Shown here piece by piece: positions 27,401 to 35,415 of a stretch of DNA of 64,000 nt. Source of the DNA: Croceimicrobium hydrocarbonivorans (GTDB taxonomy: Bacteria > Bacteroidota > Bacteroidia > Flavobacteriales > Schleiferiaceae); the NCBI RefSeq assembly GCF_014524565.1, contig NZ_CP060139.1, positions 310,001 through 374,000 on the forward strand, in the 5' to 3' direction. Numbering within the stretch: position 1 is the stretch's first letter; every line of letters starts with the position of its first letter. The notes beneath the pieces are model-generated. The model was not told the DNA's origin. It was given only the letters and a program-made list of their open reading frames with translations, and did no database searches. Both the position numbers and the translations under genes were made by a program.

Positions 27401-30400
27401 TTCAGCTACATTTCCAAGATTGTTCTCAATCTCAAATATTTTGTGACCTAAATTGTCTTGTACCTGCTTGGTTGGGGTATTGTAAAATTGAGCGGCTTGG
27501 TCCAGGGCTGCCTTTTCCGCAGCACCAACTTTGCTATAATTGTTTTGATAGTATTGAGAATCTAAAACAGTATCATCTTCATCAAAATGCCATACTTCCC
27601 AAGCAGTGAATTCTACCTTGGAGAAAAAGCCCTTTGGACGGTTGATTCTAACTACGCGCCCTAAGGCATCATAAATACTAACTGTGGGTGGTGGACCTGG
27701 AACTTGAGTTTCCGTCTGGTATAAAGGAGAGTTAATGAAATAAGGCAAATATTGCTCATACACCTTAGCCTTATTGTTCAAAACGCTACGACTGGTAGTA
27801 ACCCAACGGTCCTGGCTAAGGACTTCAATCGGAGTTCCTGAGGCATTCCTCTTTAAGGTCCCGTCTGCTTCTCTAATGAAGGCCATCCCCTCGCTAGTCC
27901 GTACTTTACTTTCGACCACTTTTCCGAGTCCCCCCATATATTCAACCGTAGTTTGGCAATAAGGGCTGTTGTTCTTATTGGGCGAATTCCAATAGTTAAA
28001 AGCAAGCAATTCAACGGCACAAACCGGTTGCTGATGGCTTTCCCAGGTTTGGAGATTATAATAGAAATAGGAAGTAGCGCCTTGTAAGTAGTCTTTACAG
28101 GTCTTTTCATCTACCACTTTGGCAAAGGATACATCCTTATTAAGTTGGTATTCCGGACCTGTTCCCCCACTGGCATAAAGACTCATCCCACCGGTGTCCT
28201 TAGCATTTTCCTTACCCAAAATGGAGGTCACAATCACTTGGCCCAAGGGGTCAAACAAGACTTGATGTTTATTGTCATTAATGTCGGTCAATTGCCAAGG
28301 TTGAAGGACCTGGTAATCGATTTGGGCTTCGGTGGTATTTGAGTGGCTATCATCTAGCCATTGCATTGTTTTTACCTGAGCCAGACAGTAAGCGTCGTAT
28401 TCAAGCGTTGTTTTAAGGCAAAGCGATTGGTCTTGAGGCTGACTTCCTCCCAAGCTGTCGATGGCAAAAGTGTTTTCTGCAGACCTGGGTAGGTAATAGG
28501 CCTCTTGGTCGAAGTAATGTTGCACCAGACCCTTATTCCACCAATATTCTGTAGTGTCATCGTAGAAATAGCCTCCATGCGTATATAGGAGATTACTTTC
28601 GGTAGACTTGTCTGAATATTCCTTCTCACTAATTAAGCGCCCACCAAAGACATTTACCGTAAAGTCTTTATCGAACACCGCTTGCTCTTTATGGTGCACT
28701 AAGCCAAGCGGTGAAATTTCACCCAGATTAAGAGGGGCTTTAAGTTGCATATCCCAATAGAAGGTCTTTTCCCAACTTAATTGCCGTGCCAGTACACCTC
28801 CACTCGCATGGCCACTATAGCTAATAATGTTCTTTCCATTGGATGGATTAATGGCAGCGGTTTGGGCCTTGATCTTTTCGAAGCTGAAGTAGCTCGCTCC
28901 ATTTAGGGATAAACCATTAAGTTGAAAGTCCTGGGATTCGCATTGCTGATGACAATACAAATACCCGGAAGCCGGCTTTATATAACTTCTGAAAGTGATG
29001 CTTGCTTTAAGCTCTTGTTGCTCCGGATATACTATCGAATCACTTTGATTTCTTCGGGCTAAAGCAAGGCTGCAACTTTTAAGCACATTGCCGTATTGGT
29101 CTAGCTCTAAAGCAAACTCCTGTTGTACGCGCGGATCTTCTGGATTTCGCTCATAATGATAGCTGATGCTTTCATGAGGCGATACTAAAAAAACGGCATA
29201 AGGATGGTCGCCCAATGCCTGGTAAAGGCTTAGGTATTGGTTTGATTGACTAACAGTAAAAGGCTTTTGGGAAAGGCTGGGATTTTGATCATGATCTTCC
29301 CCATAAACCTCCGTCCGTAAGGATTGGCCACTTAAAGCAATATAGGCCTGCCGAACTGTTTCTGCACTTTGCTGATGGATTTCTGGATCGAAAACAGGAC
29401 CCGGGAAATTATAAGCATCCTTATCACCCTGATAAAACTGTTTTTGATAGTAAGAGTAAACCGATTCATTTTGAAATGAAGCTCCGGTGTAATACCAATT
29501 TCTAGTGTATACTGGCGGAACAAAATTCTCCTTACTTATGGCTTTCGCATGAGTGGTTTGAATGGCCTCTTGTAATTCATTATTGTCCTCCGAGTCCCAA
29601 GATTCTACATAAGCAAAGCCTTTAAATTGGCGCTCGATAGGGTCGTAAAAACCATCATGGTATTTAAAGCGGCTGGTAAATCGAGCTCCGGTAACCTGAT
29701 CCTTAACAATGATTTTTTCAACCACTTGTACAGGGAATGGAAGCTTTGTGATCCAGGGGGTTCCGGCTTTTTTATCTTCCAAATAAAATTGGGTGGAAGC
29801 TGTGTATTGAATTTCTGTTCTTGCCCCAAGACCATTCTCCACAGTATTGAGTAGATAAGGTTTTAAGCTAGCTTGCTTTTTCCCATCTATCTCTATTTGA
29901 CCAATAAAATTGTAATAGTAATGCCTCGGCTTCGAATCTATTTTCGTGAATACCAAACAATTGGTACCATTACCCAAAATATCGGCAAAGCGGATTTGAT
30001 CGATATCAGTAAATGCTTCCGGTAAGGTGATTTTGATTCCCTGGCTAAAGGAGTTCCCATTTTGATTAAAAAACACCTCCACATATTCCGAATGGGCATA
30101 AATTAAATCGGTGGTTCCAGAGCCATCAATATCTGATAAGAACAATCGATTCTTATCAAACTGATTTCCAAATTGAGGGGCATTGCCCAAAGTGATTTTA
30201 GGGGCAAAATTTCCATAGCCTAAATTCGGCCAGCACTCTACCGCACCGTTGGCAATGCGGATACGATGCGCTGATCCATCGCCAAATAGATTGCTATAAC
30301 TTACTAGCTCATGTTGGTAGTTCCCTTTGGATGAAGGAAAACCATCCTGTAATGGAATTCTTATTGCGGCCTCAAAACCTTCTAATCCAATTGATTCTAA

Positions 30401-31960
30401 AAGGACTAGATCGCTATCTTCCACCGACAAGAGATCGGTCTTGCCATTATTGCTTAGGCCTACAGACTCTAGCAGAGGAAGGTCTATTTCGCTGGGCATG
30501 GCATCAAAGGGCTGGAAATTGCTCCAAACACCCTTTTGGTTTCTGGAATAATAGCCCTTTATATTCCCCTTTTCTGTAACCAGTTCCAATGAACCATCAC
30601 CGTTCAGATCCTGGAAACTGACGGTACTTCCGATGGCATTATCTATCGGAAAGCTTGATTCTACCTGAGGTGCACTGTATCTTCCTTCACCCTCTGGCGA
30701 TAAGTACATCAATGTATCCTTACTGTACAACAAGCCTGAAATGCCTTCCCGATCTAAGTCAACCGGCAAAAAATCATGTGCATTAATGTATCCAGGAATA
30801 GAATTGGGATCTGCCTCGAGTTCACTAAACTTGGGAGCTTCGGGAGCCGTAAATTCAGAAAAGCCGAATGTCAATGAAGGCATGGCTTGTATGTCGTAAT
30901 GATCTGCTGCTTTTTGCCCCTCTCTTCTATACCCTTTAAGTACTACCTTTTTTAGCATGGAAGGCCCGATGCATGCCACTCCCTGATATTGTTGGATGAC
31001 ATCATATTCAAAGTCAAGGCTCTTTACCAGGCACGGATCACCAAGTTCTGCCTCAATGCAATGAAATACCAGTACTTGTTGGCACAATCTTGTGGTCCGG
31101 ATTTCAAAACCGCTGGAAAAAGACGAAAAGGAATCTGGCCTATAATTCCAGCTGCTACTTGGTAGAAAAGGATTCTTATTGCTTTTGTTAAGCTCAGAAA
31201 TGTCGTACTCTCCGTAATTGAAGATAAGATTAAAGGCAAATTTTTCCTTCCGTGATGAAGGATCGAGATAATTGCCATAACGGATGCTTTGAATGTATTT
31301 GTTGTTGTATACATGTCCTTGCGTCCAAATCTCTTGAGGTACTTGATCTAAGTTATCGGCTTTGTAACTGTAAAGTATTTTATTGCCTTTGGCATCGGTC
31401 GACTGACTGATTAGCCATTCGAATATTTGATAGGGCTGGTCAGGATTGTAGATGCAACAGTCTTGAGAAGTTCCAAACAAGGAACTTTGGTTTGAGCTGT
31501 TGATTACTTCCCAATAAGAGCTACTATTATCCGGCTTAACATGATGTTTGATGAGTGAAAAGGGGCCTTCTACTCGAAGGAAGTATTCACATACATTAAA
31601 GCCATTGGAATCTTGATAAACTGCCTTATCACTTTTAACTAATTCCTGACCATTGAACAGATAATTATCATGGCCATCGTATTTGGGAATACCCAATGAA
31701 GTACGAATACTAATTTTGGGAATCGATATAGAAAAACCCAAACCAAAAATGCCATTTCCAGAGCCCGAATTGTAGTTAATGGATAGTTCAGGTTCAAATC
31801 CGCGAGACTTTGCTAAGGGTATTGGAATTGAAAAGCTACCAGTCCCGGTGAACCTATTGGGTTGGAAGGTATCACCTATACTTTGAATCGCTCCTCCCCC
31901 TTTGGGAATGCTGATTTCCGTAACATTTAGAGAGCTTTTATTGTTTGATCTATCTTCCAT
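24488..31960 (-). CDS. tcBC-like: TcB-TcC fusion (SpvB, TcdB-mid, Rhs core) with C-terminal cargo domain, 2490 aa
   Basis: From the start at 31960: an SpvB domain (residues about 1-300; PKGGGAIQSIGDTFQPNRF), then VCBS/FG-GAP-like and TcdB_midN/midC regions (about 390-1000; FQDLNGDGSLELV, ITKLPFPVQVVEKI). Rhs YD-type repeats follow from about 1300. The Rhs core ends at about residue 2239 with RYYAPWLGRWIKADP, then NVFAFVKSNP and DPDG. In family members the Rhs shell encloses a cargo that is cleaved off at this core. The last 250 residues (24488-25240) are an unrecognised cargo. A longer start at 32002 is disfavoured: it falls in a promoter-like element, and the 31960 start leads straight into the SpvB domain. 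First gene of the operon. Confidence 0.92.
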   Translation of the reverse strand: MEDRSNNKSSLNVTEISIPKGGGAIQSIGDTFQPNRFTGTGSFSIPIPLAKSRGFEPELSINYNSGSGNGIFGLGFSISIPKISIRTSLGIPKYDGHDNYLFNGQELVKSDKAVYQDSNGFNVCEYFLRVEGPFSLIKHHVKPDNSSSYWEVINSSNQSSLFGTSQDCCIYNPDQPYQIFEWLISQSTDAKGNKILYSYKADNLDQVPQEIWTQGHVYNNKYIQSIRYGNYLDPSSRKEKFAFNLIFNYGEYDISELNKSNKNPFLPSSSWNYRPDSFSSFSSGFEIRTTRLCQQVLVFHCIEAELGDPCLVKSLDFEYDVIQQYQGVACIGPSMLKKVVLKGYRREGQKAADHYDIQAMPSLTFGFSEFTAPEAPKFSELEADPNSIPGYINAHDFLPVDLDREGISGLLYSKDTLMYLSPEGEGRYSAPQVESSFPIDNAIGSTVSFQDLNGDGSLELVTEKGNIKGYYSRNQKGVWSNFQPFDAMPSEIDLPLLESVGLSNNGKTDLLSVEDSDLVLLESIGLEGFEAAIRIPLQDGFPSSKGNYQHELVSYSNLFGDGSAHRIRIANGAVECWPNLGYGNFAPKITLGNAPQFGNQFDKNRLFLSDIDGSGTTDLIYAHSEYVEVFFNQNGNSFSQGIKITLPEAFTDIDQIRFADILGNGTNCLVFTKIDSKPRHYYYNFIGQIEIDGKKQASLKPYLLNTVENGLGARTEIQYTASTQFYLEDKKAGTPWITKLPFPVQVVEKIIVKDQVTGARFTSRFKYHDGFYDPIERQFKGFAYVESWDSEDNNELQEAIQTTHAKAISKENFVPPVYTRNWYYTGASFQNESVYSYYQKQFYQGDKDAYNFPGPVFDPEIHQQSAETVRQAYIALSGQSLRTEVYGEDHDQNPSLSQKPFTVSQSNQYLSLYQALGDHPYAVFLVSPHESISYHYERNPEDPRVQQEFALELDQYGNVLKSCSLALARRNQSDSIVYPEQQELKASITFRSYIKPASGYLYCHQQCESQDFQLNGLSLNGASYFSFEKIKAQTAAINPSNGKNIISYSGHASGGVLARQLSWEKTFYWDMQLKAPLNLGEISPLGLVHHKEQAVFDKDFTVNVFGGRLISEKEYSDKSTESNLLYTHGGYFYDDTTEYWWNKGLVQHYFDQEAYYLPRSAENTFAIDSLGGSQPQDQSLCLKTTLEYDAYCLAQVKTMQWLDDSHSNTTEAQIDYQVLQPWQLTDINDNKHQVLFDPLGQVIVTSILGKENAKDTGGMSLYASGGTGPEYQLNKDVSFAKVVDEKTCKDYLQGATSYFYYNLQTWESHQQPVCAVELLAFNYWNSPNKNNSPYCQTTVEYMGGLGKVVESKVRTSEGMAFIREADGTLKRNASGTPIEVLSQDRWVTTSRSVLNNKAKVYEQYLPYFINSPLYQTETQVPGPPPTVSIYDALGRVVRINRPKGFFSKVEFTAWEVWHFDEDDTVLDSQYYQNNYSKVGAAEKAALDQAAQFYNTPTKQVQDNLGHKIFEIENNLGNVAEDAFESIVKGSSVSSQDLWQALKSAAYLKTDTEHPTLTFLTEKFQAYQPGFKLQLPTKYDKLLEATTDLLKQNALFSYYVPDIQGRVLQSIDPRLYYANISQAKSYYNFNYQYAMGAKEPSSIDSIDAGTKNNVSNLFNHQLWSWSPRSYCQLISYDQLQRKTSLHVKKIQSPGLVSNYASFNLVEVFSYGDSLNNASDYNLKGQLVELKDLSGIINYQGYTMFAKELSNSRQMATEYKTALDWNNPVTLNPDKYTSSFEYNALGMTLSETKADKSKISSNYSLRGLLKSINTSFSDQTSQSIIDNISYDAKGQRSLVEYGNGVQSSYQYEVTTLRLSQLKSTYIGDKASKVLQDLDYTYDPVGNVSQIVDNSIAAVFHANQKVNPILNYSYDALYRLLKATGRQHIGINANTYKNNASEGSFMESIYGPPPSINDSTKLENYSATYQYDDSGNLIAKKRTANSGNVNRLLPVEENSNRLSGYTYDESGNMRDIIINGTVQLSFNCCENLVKAATITRPGELDDADYYVYDSREMRSRKVNEQWQHQGSISQIEQKLYLDNYEVKQNFSNSISANNLNFERHSLRVMDGQQCLAIIYTITTDKKDPGKEGSRQFRFQLGNHLGSVALELDEQAQLISYEEYFPYGGTALITGESSAEVQLKEYRYAGKERDLSTGLYYYGARYYAPWLGRWIKADPAGTVDGMNVFAFVKSNPIKFHDPDGRMIKYGFEAVGMTAKYIGNSLIRTSGHQSRSLIRKTGVRHYFTVIGSGGADKEELPEVIKADNHFFKPEVDAPVIHTQFKWETTSTKHDPIVIRQPYEIKKGWEKQIYEYTRDFDVTKLPLYESDRTLASISEITGTPFQGVIFTFPRSESAMKEEDMALIREVMLSIKGMEDPVPLFLSTTDFHPTIPTGVIARIAAEEGLGSEILIPYPEDKSTRRTYSNSGKEYLDIRREVIRTLRIEAGFKLEESM

Positions 31961-31999
31961 CGAGTTTCGCGATTTAGAATAGATTAAAACGCGATATCT

Positions 32000-32030
32000 C
32001 AAAGCTTTAAAAACTCACATCTTTATACAA
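32000..32030 (-). promoter_or_regulatory. Possible promoter of Tc operon
   Basis: On the minus strand a TTG (complement of 32028-32030) and AAGCTTTG (complement of 32000-32007) are 20 nt apart. Bacteroidota promoters use TTG about 19-21 nt before TAnnTTTG; the second box has one mismatch (A for T). It would give a 5' leader of roughly 35 nt to the ATG at 31960. It is weak evidence, but it favours that start. Confidence 0.35.
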
Positions 32031-32043
32031 TGAGGGGAAACCC

Positions 32044-32060
32044 CCATTTTTCAAAAATGG
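32044..32060. promoter_or_regulatory. Perfect 17-bp palindrome upstream of Tc operon
   Basis: CCATTTTTCAAAAATGG is an exact inverted repeat (8-bp arms, 1-nt centre), 84 bp from the toxin start and just upstream of the candidate promoter. A short GGGGAAACCCC hairpin (32034-32044) adjoins it. A repressor or activator operator is possible; AT-rich palindromes also arise by chance. It lies in the gap of about 580 bp (31961-32544), in which I see no open frame. Confidence 0.4.
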
Positions 32061-32544
32061 CTTTTTAAGGAATTCAAAGTGGAAATTACGATTACATTAA
32101 TGGTACTTTTTAATCAGTTATAGACGCCTACAGCTTAGGTCTGAAAACGGTATGTCCCTAAATAAAATTCCTTTCTTTTTTAAGATTAATTAAAATTGAC
32201 TCTTAGATCTTTTAAACGGCTTACTGATACAGAGTCCTTACTCGATCTAGCGACCTTAGGTGACAGGGCTATTTTTGGAAGGAAGATGTGTTTTTACAGC
32301 CTAAACTCTAAGCCTAATTTTTAGCCTTATTCTTAAGCTTCTCAAAATCAAATCGTGAATCTGGTTCAAACTTTGACTACTCTTCCTCAATGCTGTATTT
32401 TAGAGCGACCTTAAATGATTTATGCGATTCTTAATGCTGAGCCGGGAAAGACATTTTAATTAACCTCTAAAATGTCTAAGCTATCTCAAGGGCATTCTAA
32501 TTCTAAAACTCAAATCTGAATTGAATCTGTTTATAAGCATCAAA

Positions 32545-33051
32545 ATGAAAAAGCTCCTTATCCTATTAATCATTATCCACGGACTTAGTAGCTGCCAGGA
32601 ACCCCTCCCTATGAATTTGAAAAGGGATATGGTGCAGTCTGACACCCTCTTTATTGGTGCTGGAATTAAATTAAGCCCTCCCTATCAAATTGTGTATAAG
32701 CCGGTAAACAAAATTATGCTGGACCAGGGGCGCATCTACCACAATGACAGCCTGTTCTTTAGTTTTGATCTAGGCCTTAGGCTAGTTAATGAAAACGCCG
32801 AAGTTGATCAATGGATCCTTAGGGATACGATAACTAGTTCGCTCCAAAAGGATACCCTTATCTTTAATTGGTACCAAGCGAACAATGTAGATTGGCTTTC
32901 AATTCAATCTTCCGAAGGGAGTCTAAGTGATAGCAAACACTTTATTATTTATGGTTCCAGCCCAATGGGATCAACGAAGCATGAAAACTTAGCTTTTCTT
33001 TTTTCGGAAATGAGGAAAGCGGTGCTATTGGATTTTTTTAGACTTGAATAA
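32545..33051 (+). CDS. Hypothetical lipoprotein, 168 aa
   Basis: The best start is ATG 32545 (an in-frame TTG at 32521 only adds eight residues before the lipoprotein signal). MKKLLILLIIIHGLSSCQEP has a basic start, hydrophobic core and lipobox LSSC. The mature part is polar with a short hydrophobic strand and several Asp/Lys blocks; no family is recognised. It reads divergently from the Tc operon, with about 580 bp between them, and its stop lies one base before the next gene's ATG (33053), so the two are likely co-transcribed. Confidence 0.72.
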   Translation: MKKLLILLIIIHGLSSCQEPLPMNLKRDMVQSDTLFIGAGIKLSPPYQIVYKPVNKIMLDQGRIYHNDSLFFSFDLGLRLVNENAEVDQWILRDTITSSLQKDTLIFNWYQANNVDWLSIQSSEGSLSDSKHFIIYGSSPMGSTKHENLAFLFSEMRKAVLLDFFRLE

Positions 33052-33052
33052 T

Positions 33053-33634
33053 ATGAAATATCATTTCAGCCTATTCCTTTTTACGGCCTTGCTAAGCAGT
33101 TGTTTCGGACAGGTAGGCAAGCTTTCCGGTAGAATTCTTTCAAAACTGGGAAACAAGCCCACAATGGAATCCGTTTGGATTCAGGATAGTGAGAATCAAA
33201 TCTTCACTCAAAGTGACAGCCTAGGCTATTATTCCATAGACAGTTTAATAATGGCTAAGAGCTATACTTTTCAATTTTTAGCATTCGGCTATCCAATTAC
33301 CGAAAAAACAGTTCAAATCACCCAGGCCCACGACAGTCTTAACATCATTCTAAACCCAAATTGTAGCTACGACTCCTTAAAAGCCCATCAAGATTGGCAA
33401 GAAGGAAAAGCGCGCTTATTGCTAATTGGATCAATTGCACCTCGCGCAAATTCTGAAGCGGATCAGAATTTTGAGAAATCATTTAATATCGAATATTATG
33501 ATTTTGGCTGTACCCCACCGGCTTTAGATTGTGTGATCGATTATAATAAACAGATATTCAAACTCTTGGACAGTAAATATGGTGATCTTTGGCGCTCAAG
33601 AGTTAGAGCAGATGTAATCGGACTTAAGCACTAG
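33053..33634 (+). CDS. Secreted protein with carboxypeptidase-regulatory-like domain, 193 aa
   Basis: Start at ATG 33053; a TTG at 33044 is in frame but gives no better signal. MKYHFSLFLFTALLSSCFGQ is a signal peptide; Cys17 could be lipidated (LSSC). Residues about 22-95 look like a CarboxypepD_reg domain: GKLSGRILSKLGNKPTMESV, then SLGYYSIDSL and ITQAHDSLNIIL. Such domains are beta-sandwiches frequent in Bacteroidota surface proteins. The remaining C-terminal half has four Cys and no known motif. It follows the lipoprotein gene by one base. Confidence 0.72.
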   Translation: MKYHFSLFLFTALLSSCFGQVGKLSGRILSKLGNKPTMESVWIQDSENQIFTQSDSLGYYSIDSLIMAKSYTFQFLAFGYPITEKTVQITQAHDSLNIILNPNCSYDSLKAHQDWQEGKARLLLIGSIAPRANSEADQNFEKSFNIEYYDFGCTPPALDCVIDYNKQIFKLLDSKYGDLWRSRVRADVIGLKH

Positions 33635-33734
33635 GCTGTACTAATACCTTCCTTAATCTTGAAAATATCTAACAGAATCTGAATTATAAAAACCCTAGTT
33701 CTTAAAGCTCCTTAGAAAAAACAATAAATTAAAT

Positions 33735-34130
33735 ATGATAAAAAACCTCCCCTTAATGCTCCTAGGCTTAGTAATGAGCATCACAAATGCCTGCAAAGAA
33801 GAAAGTAAAGATAGTATAGTTGGTACATGGGCCTATTCCGAATTCACCCCTGTGGATTCTAATTGTGAATCAGTTGATACTGATTATCCAAACTTGAACT
33901 ACACCTTTAGGGAAGACGGATCTGCCAGCCTCAATGTGCAAGACATGCTATTGGAAGGTAAATATGAAGTAGATTCAGTAGGACTACGATTATTTGACTT
34001 TAATATGGAGGGTGAAAAATTAGATCGGGAGGAATTCCTGAAAATCCACCAATTAGGCTCCAATAAACTAGAATTTAGCATTGATGCCGATTGTGGCCAG
34101 ATGCTGCTCATCTTTGAGCGTAAGGATTAA
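33735..34130 (+). CDS. Lipocalin-like lipoprotein, 131 aa
   Basis: The lipoprotein signal MIKNLPLMLLGLVMSITNAC ends in a lipobox (TNAC; Cys20). The mature part starts SIVGTWAYSEF, the Gly-Thr-Trp opening typical of lipocalin-like small barrels, followed by strands with Gly/Asp turns (YTFREDGSASLNV, GKYEVDSVGLRLFDF). At about 110 mature residues it matches such domains. Ligand unknown. The strong hairpin at 34147-34179 follows it directly and probably ends its transcript as well as that of the convergent OmpA-domain gene. Confidence 0.78.
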   Translation: MIKNLPLMLLGLVMSITNACKEESKDSIVGTWAYSEFTPVDSNCESVDTDYPNLNYTFREDGSASLNVQDMLLEGKYEVDSVGLRLFDFNMEGEKLDREEFLKIHQLGSNKLEFSIDADCGQMLLIFERKD

Positions 34131-34146
34131 AGCTCCTAAAAAACGA

Positions 34147-34179
34147 AAAGCCGTCTCGGCTTAGCCGAGACGACTTTTT
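34147..34179. terminator. Bidirectional terminator hairpin
   Basis: CGTCTCGGC (34152-34160) and GCCGAGACG (34164-34172) pair perfectly around a TTA loop, with A/T flanks giving U-runs in both directions (ACTTTTT on plus; CTTTT on minus). It sits between two convergent genes. Confidence 0.85.
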
Positions 34180-34195
34180 CCCCCTCCGGTATCCT

Positions 34196-34558
34196 CTACT
34201 GCAGAATAATCCGGACTCTACGATAAAGAAAATCAGGTTTGGTTTGCTCTTGAATCTCGCTTTCGGGGCGAATAACAATCTTCCTTCCACTAATCCCCTG
34301 GCGCATCAAAAAATCCTTTACCGTTTCTGCCCTTTTTAACTTCAGGGCATCATTGTATTCCGTTGGGCCTGTATTGTCGGCATGCGCCTCCAAAACATAA
34401 AGCTGGGCATTTCGATTTCCATTGTCATCCAACCACTCAAATAAGCGCTGGGCCTCCAGAGTTTGGATACGATGACTGTCAAATTCAAAAAATACCAACA
34501 TGCTCGCCGGAATTGGATTAGTTTTGATTCCCATGCTGAGAATAGTGCTTATTCCCAT
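34196..34558 (-). CDS. OmpA-like C-terminal domain protein, 120 aa
   Basis: The sequence from residue 20 is an OmpA-type peptidoglycan-associated domain: FFEFDSHRIQTLEAQRL, then LYVLEAHADNTGPTEYNDAL, KLKRAETVKDFLMRQGIS and RRVRIIL. The usual Asp and Arg of the diaminopimelate-binding site have plausible counterparts (Asp in AHADNTG, Arg in LKRAE). Unlike most family members there is no signal peptide or barrel ahead of the domain: the first 15 residues are short and mildly hydrophobic. It may be a truncated gene or use another export path. A strong terminator follows. Confidence 0.72.
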   Translation of the reverse strand: MGISTILSMGIKTNPIPASMLVFFEFDSHRIQTLEAQRLFEWLDDNGNRNAQLYVLEAHADNTGPTEYNDALKLKRAETVKDFLMRQGISGRKIVIRPESEIQEQTKPDFLYRRVRIILQ

Positions 34559-34695
34559 TTCTGTTCAATTGGTAGTGATAAAGGGAATTATCGAGAAGCA
34601 AATTAGCCTCGATTTCAACACTTTAGAAATAATTGTTACGAAATAGTACTCAGCTGTTCTGAACCCATAGATTTCTGTTCAGAAGCTTGTGAACC

Positions 34696-35415
34696 TTAGT
34701 CGATAGCGAACTTTTTAAAGAGCTCATCCCGATAAGACTGTCCAATCGGAATTTCATCGCCCTCTACCTTAATACAATGGGAATTAATGCCTTGCATAAA
34801 ATCGATGTTCACGATATAAGAGCGGTGTACCCGCTGAAATTGGGACGGTAAGGTCGATTCAAACTCGCTCAGGCTCTTGCGTATTACATGACGTAATCCA
34901 TTCACCAAATAGAGCTCCAGATAAACATGATCACTCTTGATATAAAGTAAATCCGAATAGCGGAGTTTCTGATAGAAGTTCTTATCCTTCACAAAGAATA
35001 CATCCGGATCGGAAGATTGCTGCTCCTCATTTTGCCCCTCCTCCTGGGGAGCATCTAAGGCCATTTCAATCGCCGCAAATAGATCTTTCTTACCAAAGGG
35101 TTTGATTAGGTAGGCCGCTGGTTTTAAAGGCTTGGCCCTGCGCAATGTTTCCGACTCTGCATTGGAAGTTAGAAAGATAAAGGGGAAATCAAATTCCTCG
35201 CGATAGACCTGAGCCAGATCAATACCGTCCTTTTTACCTGCTAATTGCACATCTAACAAAGCCAAATCCGGCGATTCATCACGAGCTTGGGCCAGGGCCT
35301 CAGTATAGTTAATTACCGGCTCCAGAGGTTGATATCCCAATTCTTCCAAGGTATCGTAAATGCTGTCTGCAATCACGATCTCATCTTCCACAATTTGAAT
35401 CTTCAAAGTGCTCAT
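34696..35415 (-). CDS. LytTR-family response regulator, 239 aa
   Basis: Receiver domain 1-120: acidic residues Glu10/Asp11 and phospho-acceptor Asp55 (LALLDVQLAGKKDGIDLA), with Lys in LIKPFGK. After a Glu/Gln-rich linker comes a LytTR DNA-binding domain (about 145-239; LYIKSDHVYLELYLVNGLRH, VHRSYIVNIDFM). LytTR domains bind DNA through beta-hairpins. Start ATG overlaps the kinase stop by one base (TGA/ATG), so the two are translationally coupled. The target genes are not known. Confidence 0.93.
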   Translation of the reverse strand: MSTLKIQIVEDEIVIADSIYDTLEELGYQPLEPVINYTEALAQARDESPDLALLDVQLAGKKDGIDLAQVYREEFDFPFIFLTSNAESETLRRAKPLKPAAYLIKPFGKKDLFAAIEMALDAPQEEGQNEEQQSSDPDVFFVKDKNFYQKLRYSDLLYIKSDHVYLELYLVNGLRHVIRKSLSEFESTLPSQFQRVHRSYIVNIDFMQGINSHCIKVEGDEIPIGQSYRDELFKKFAID

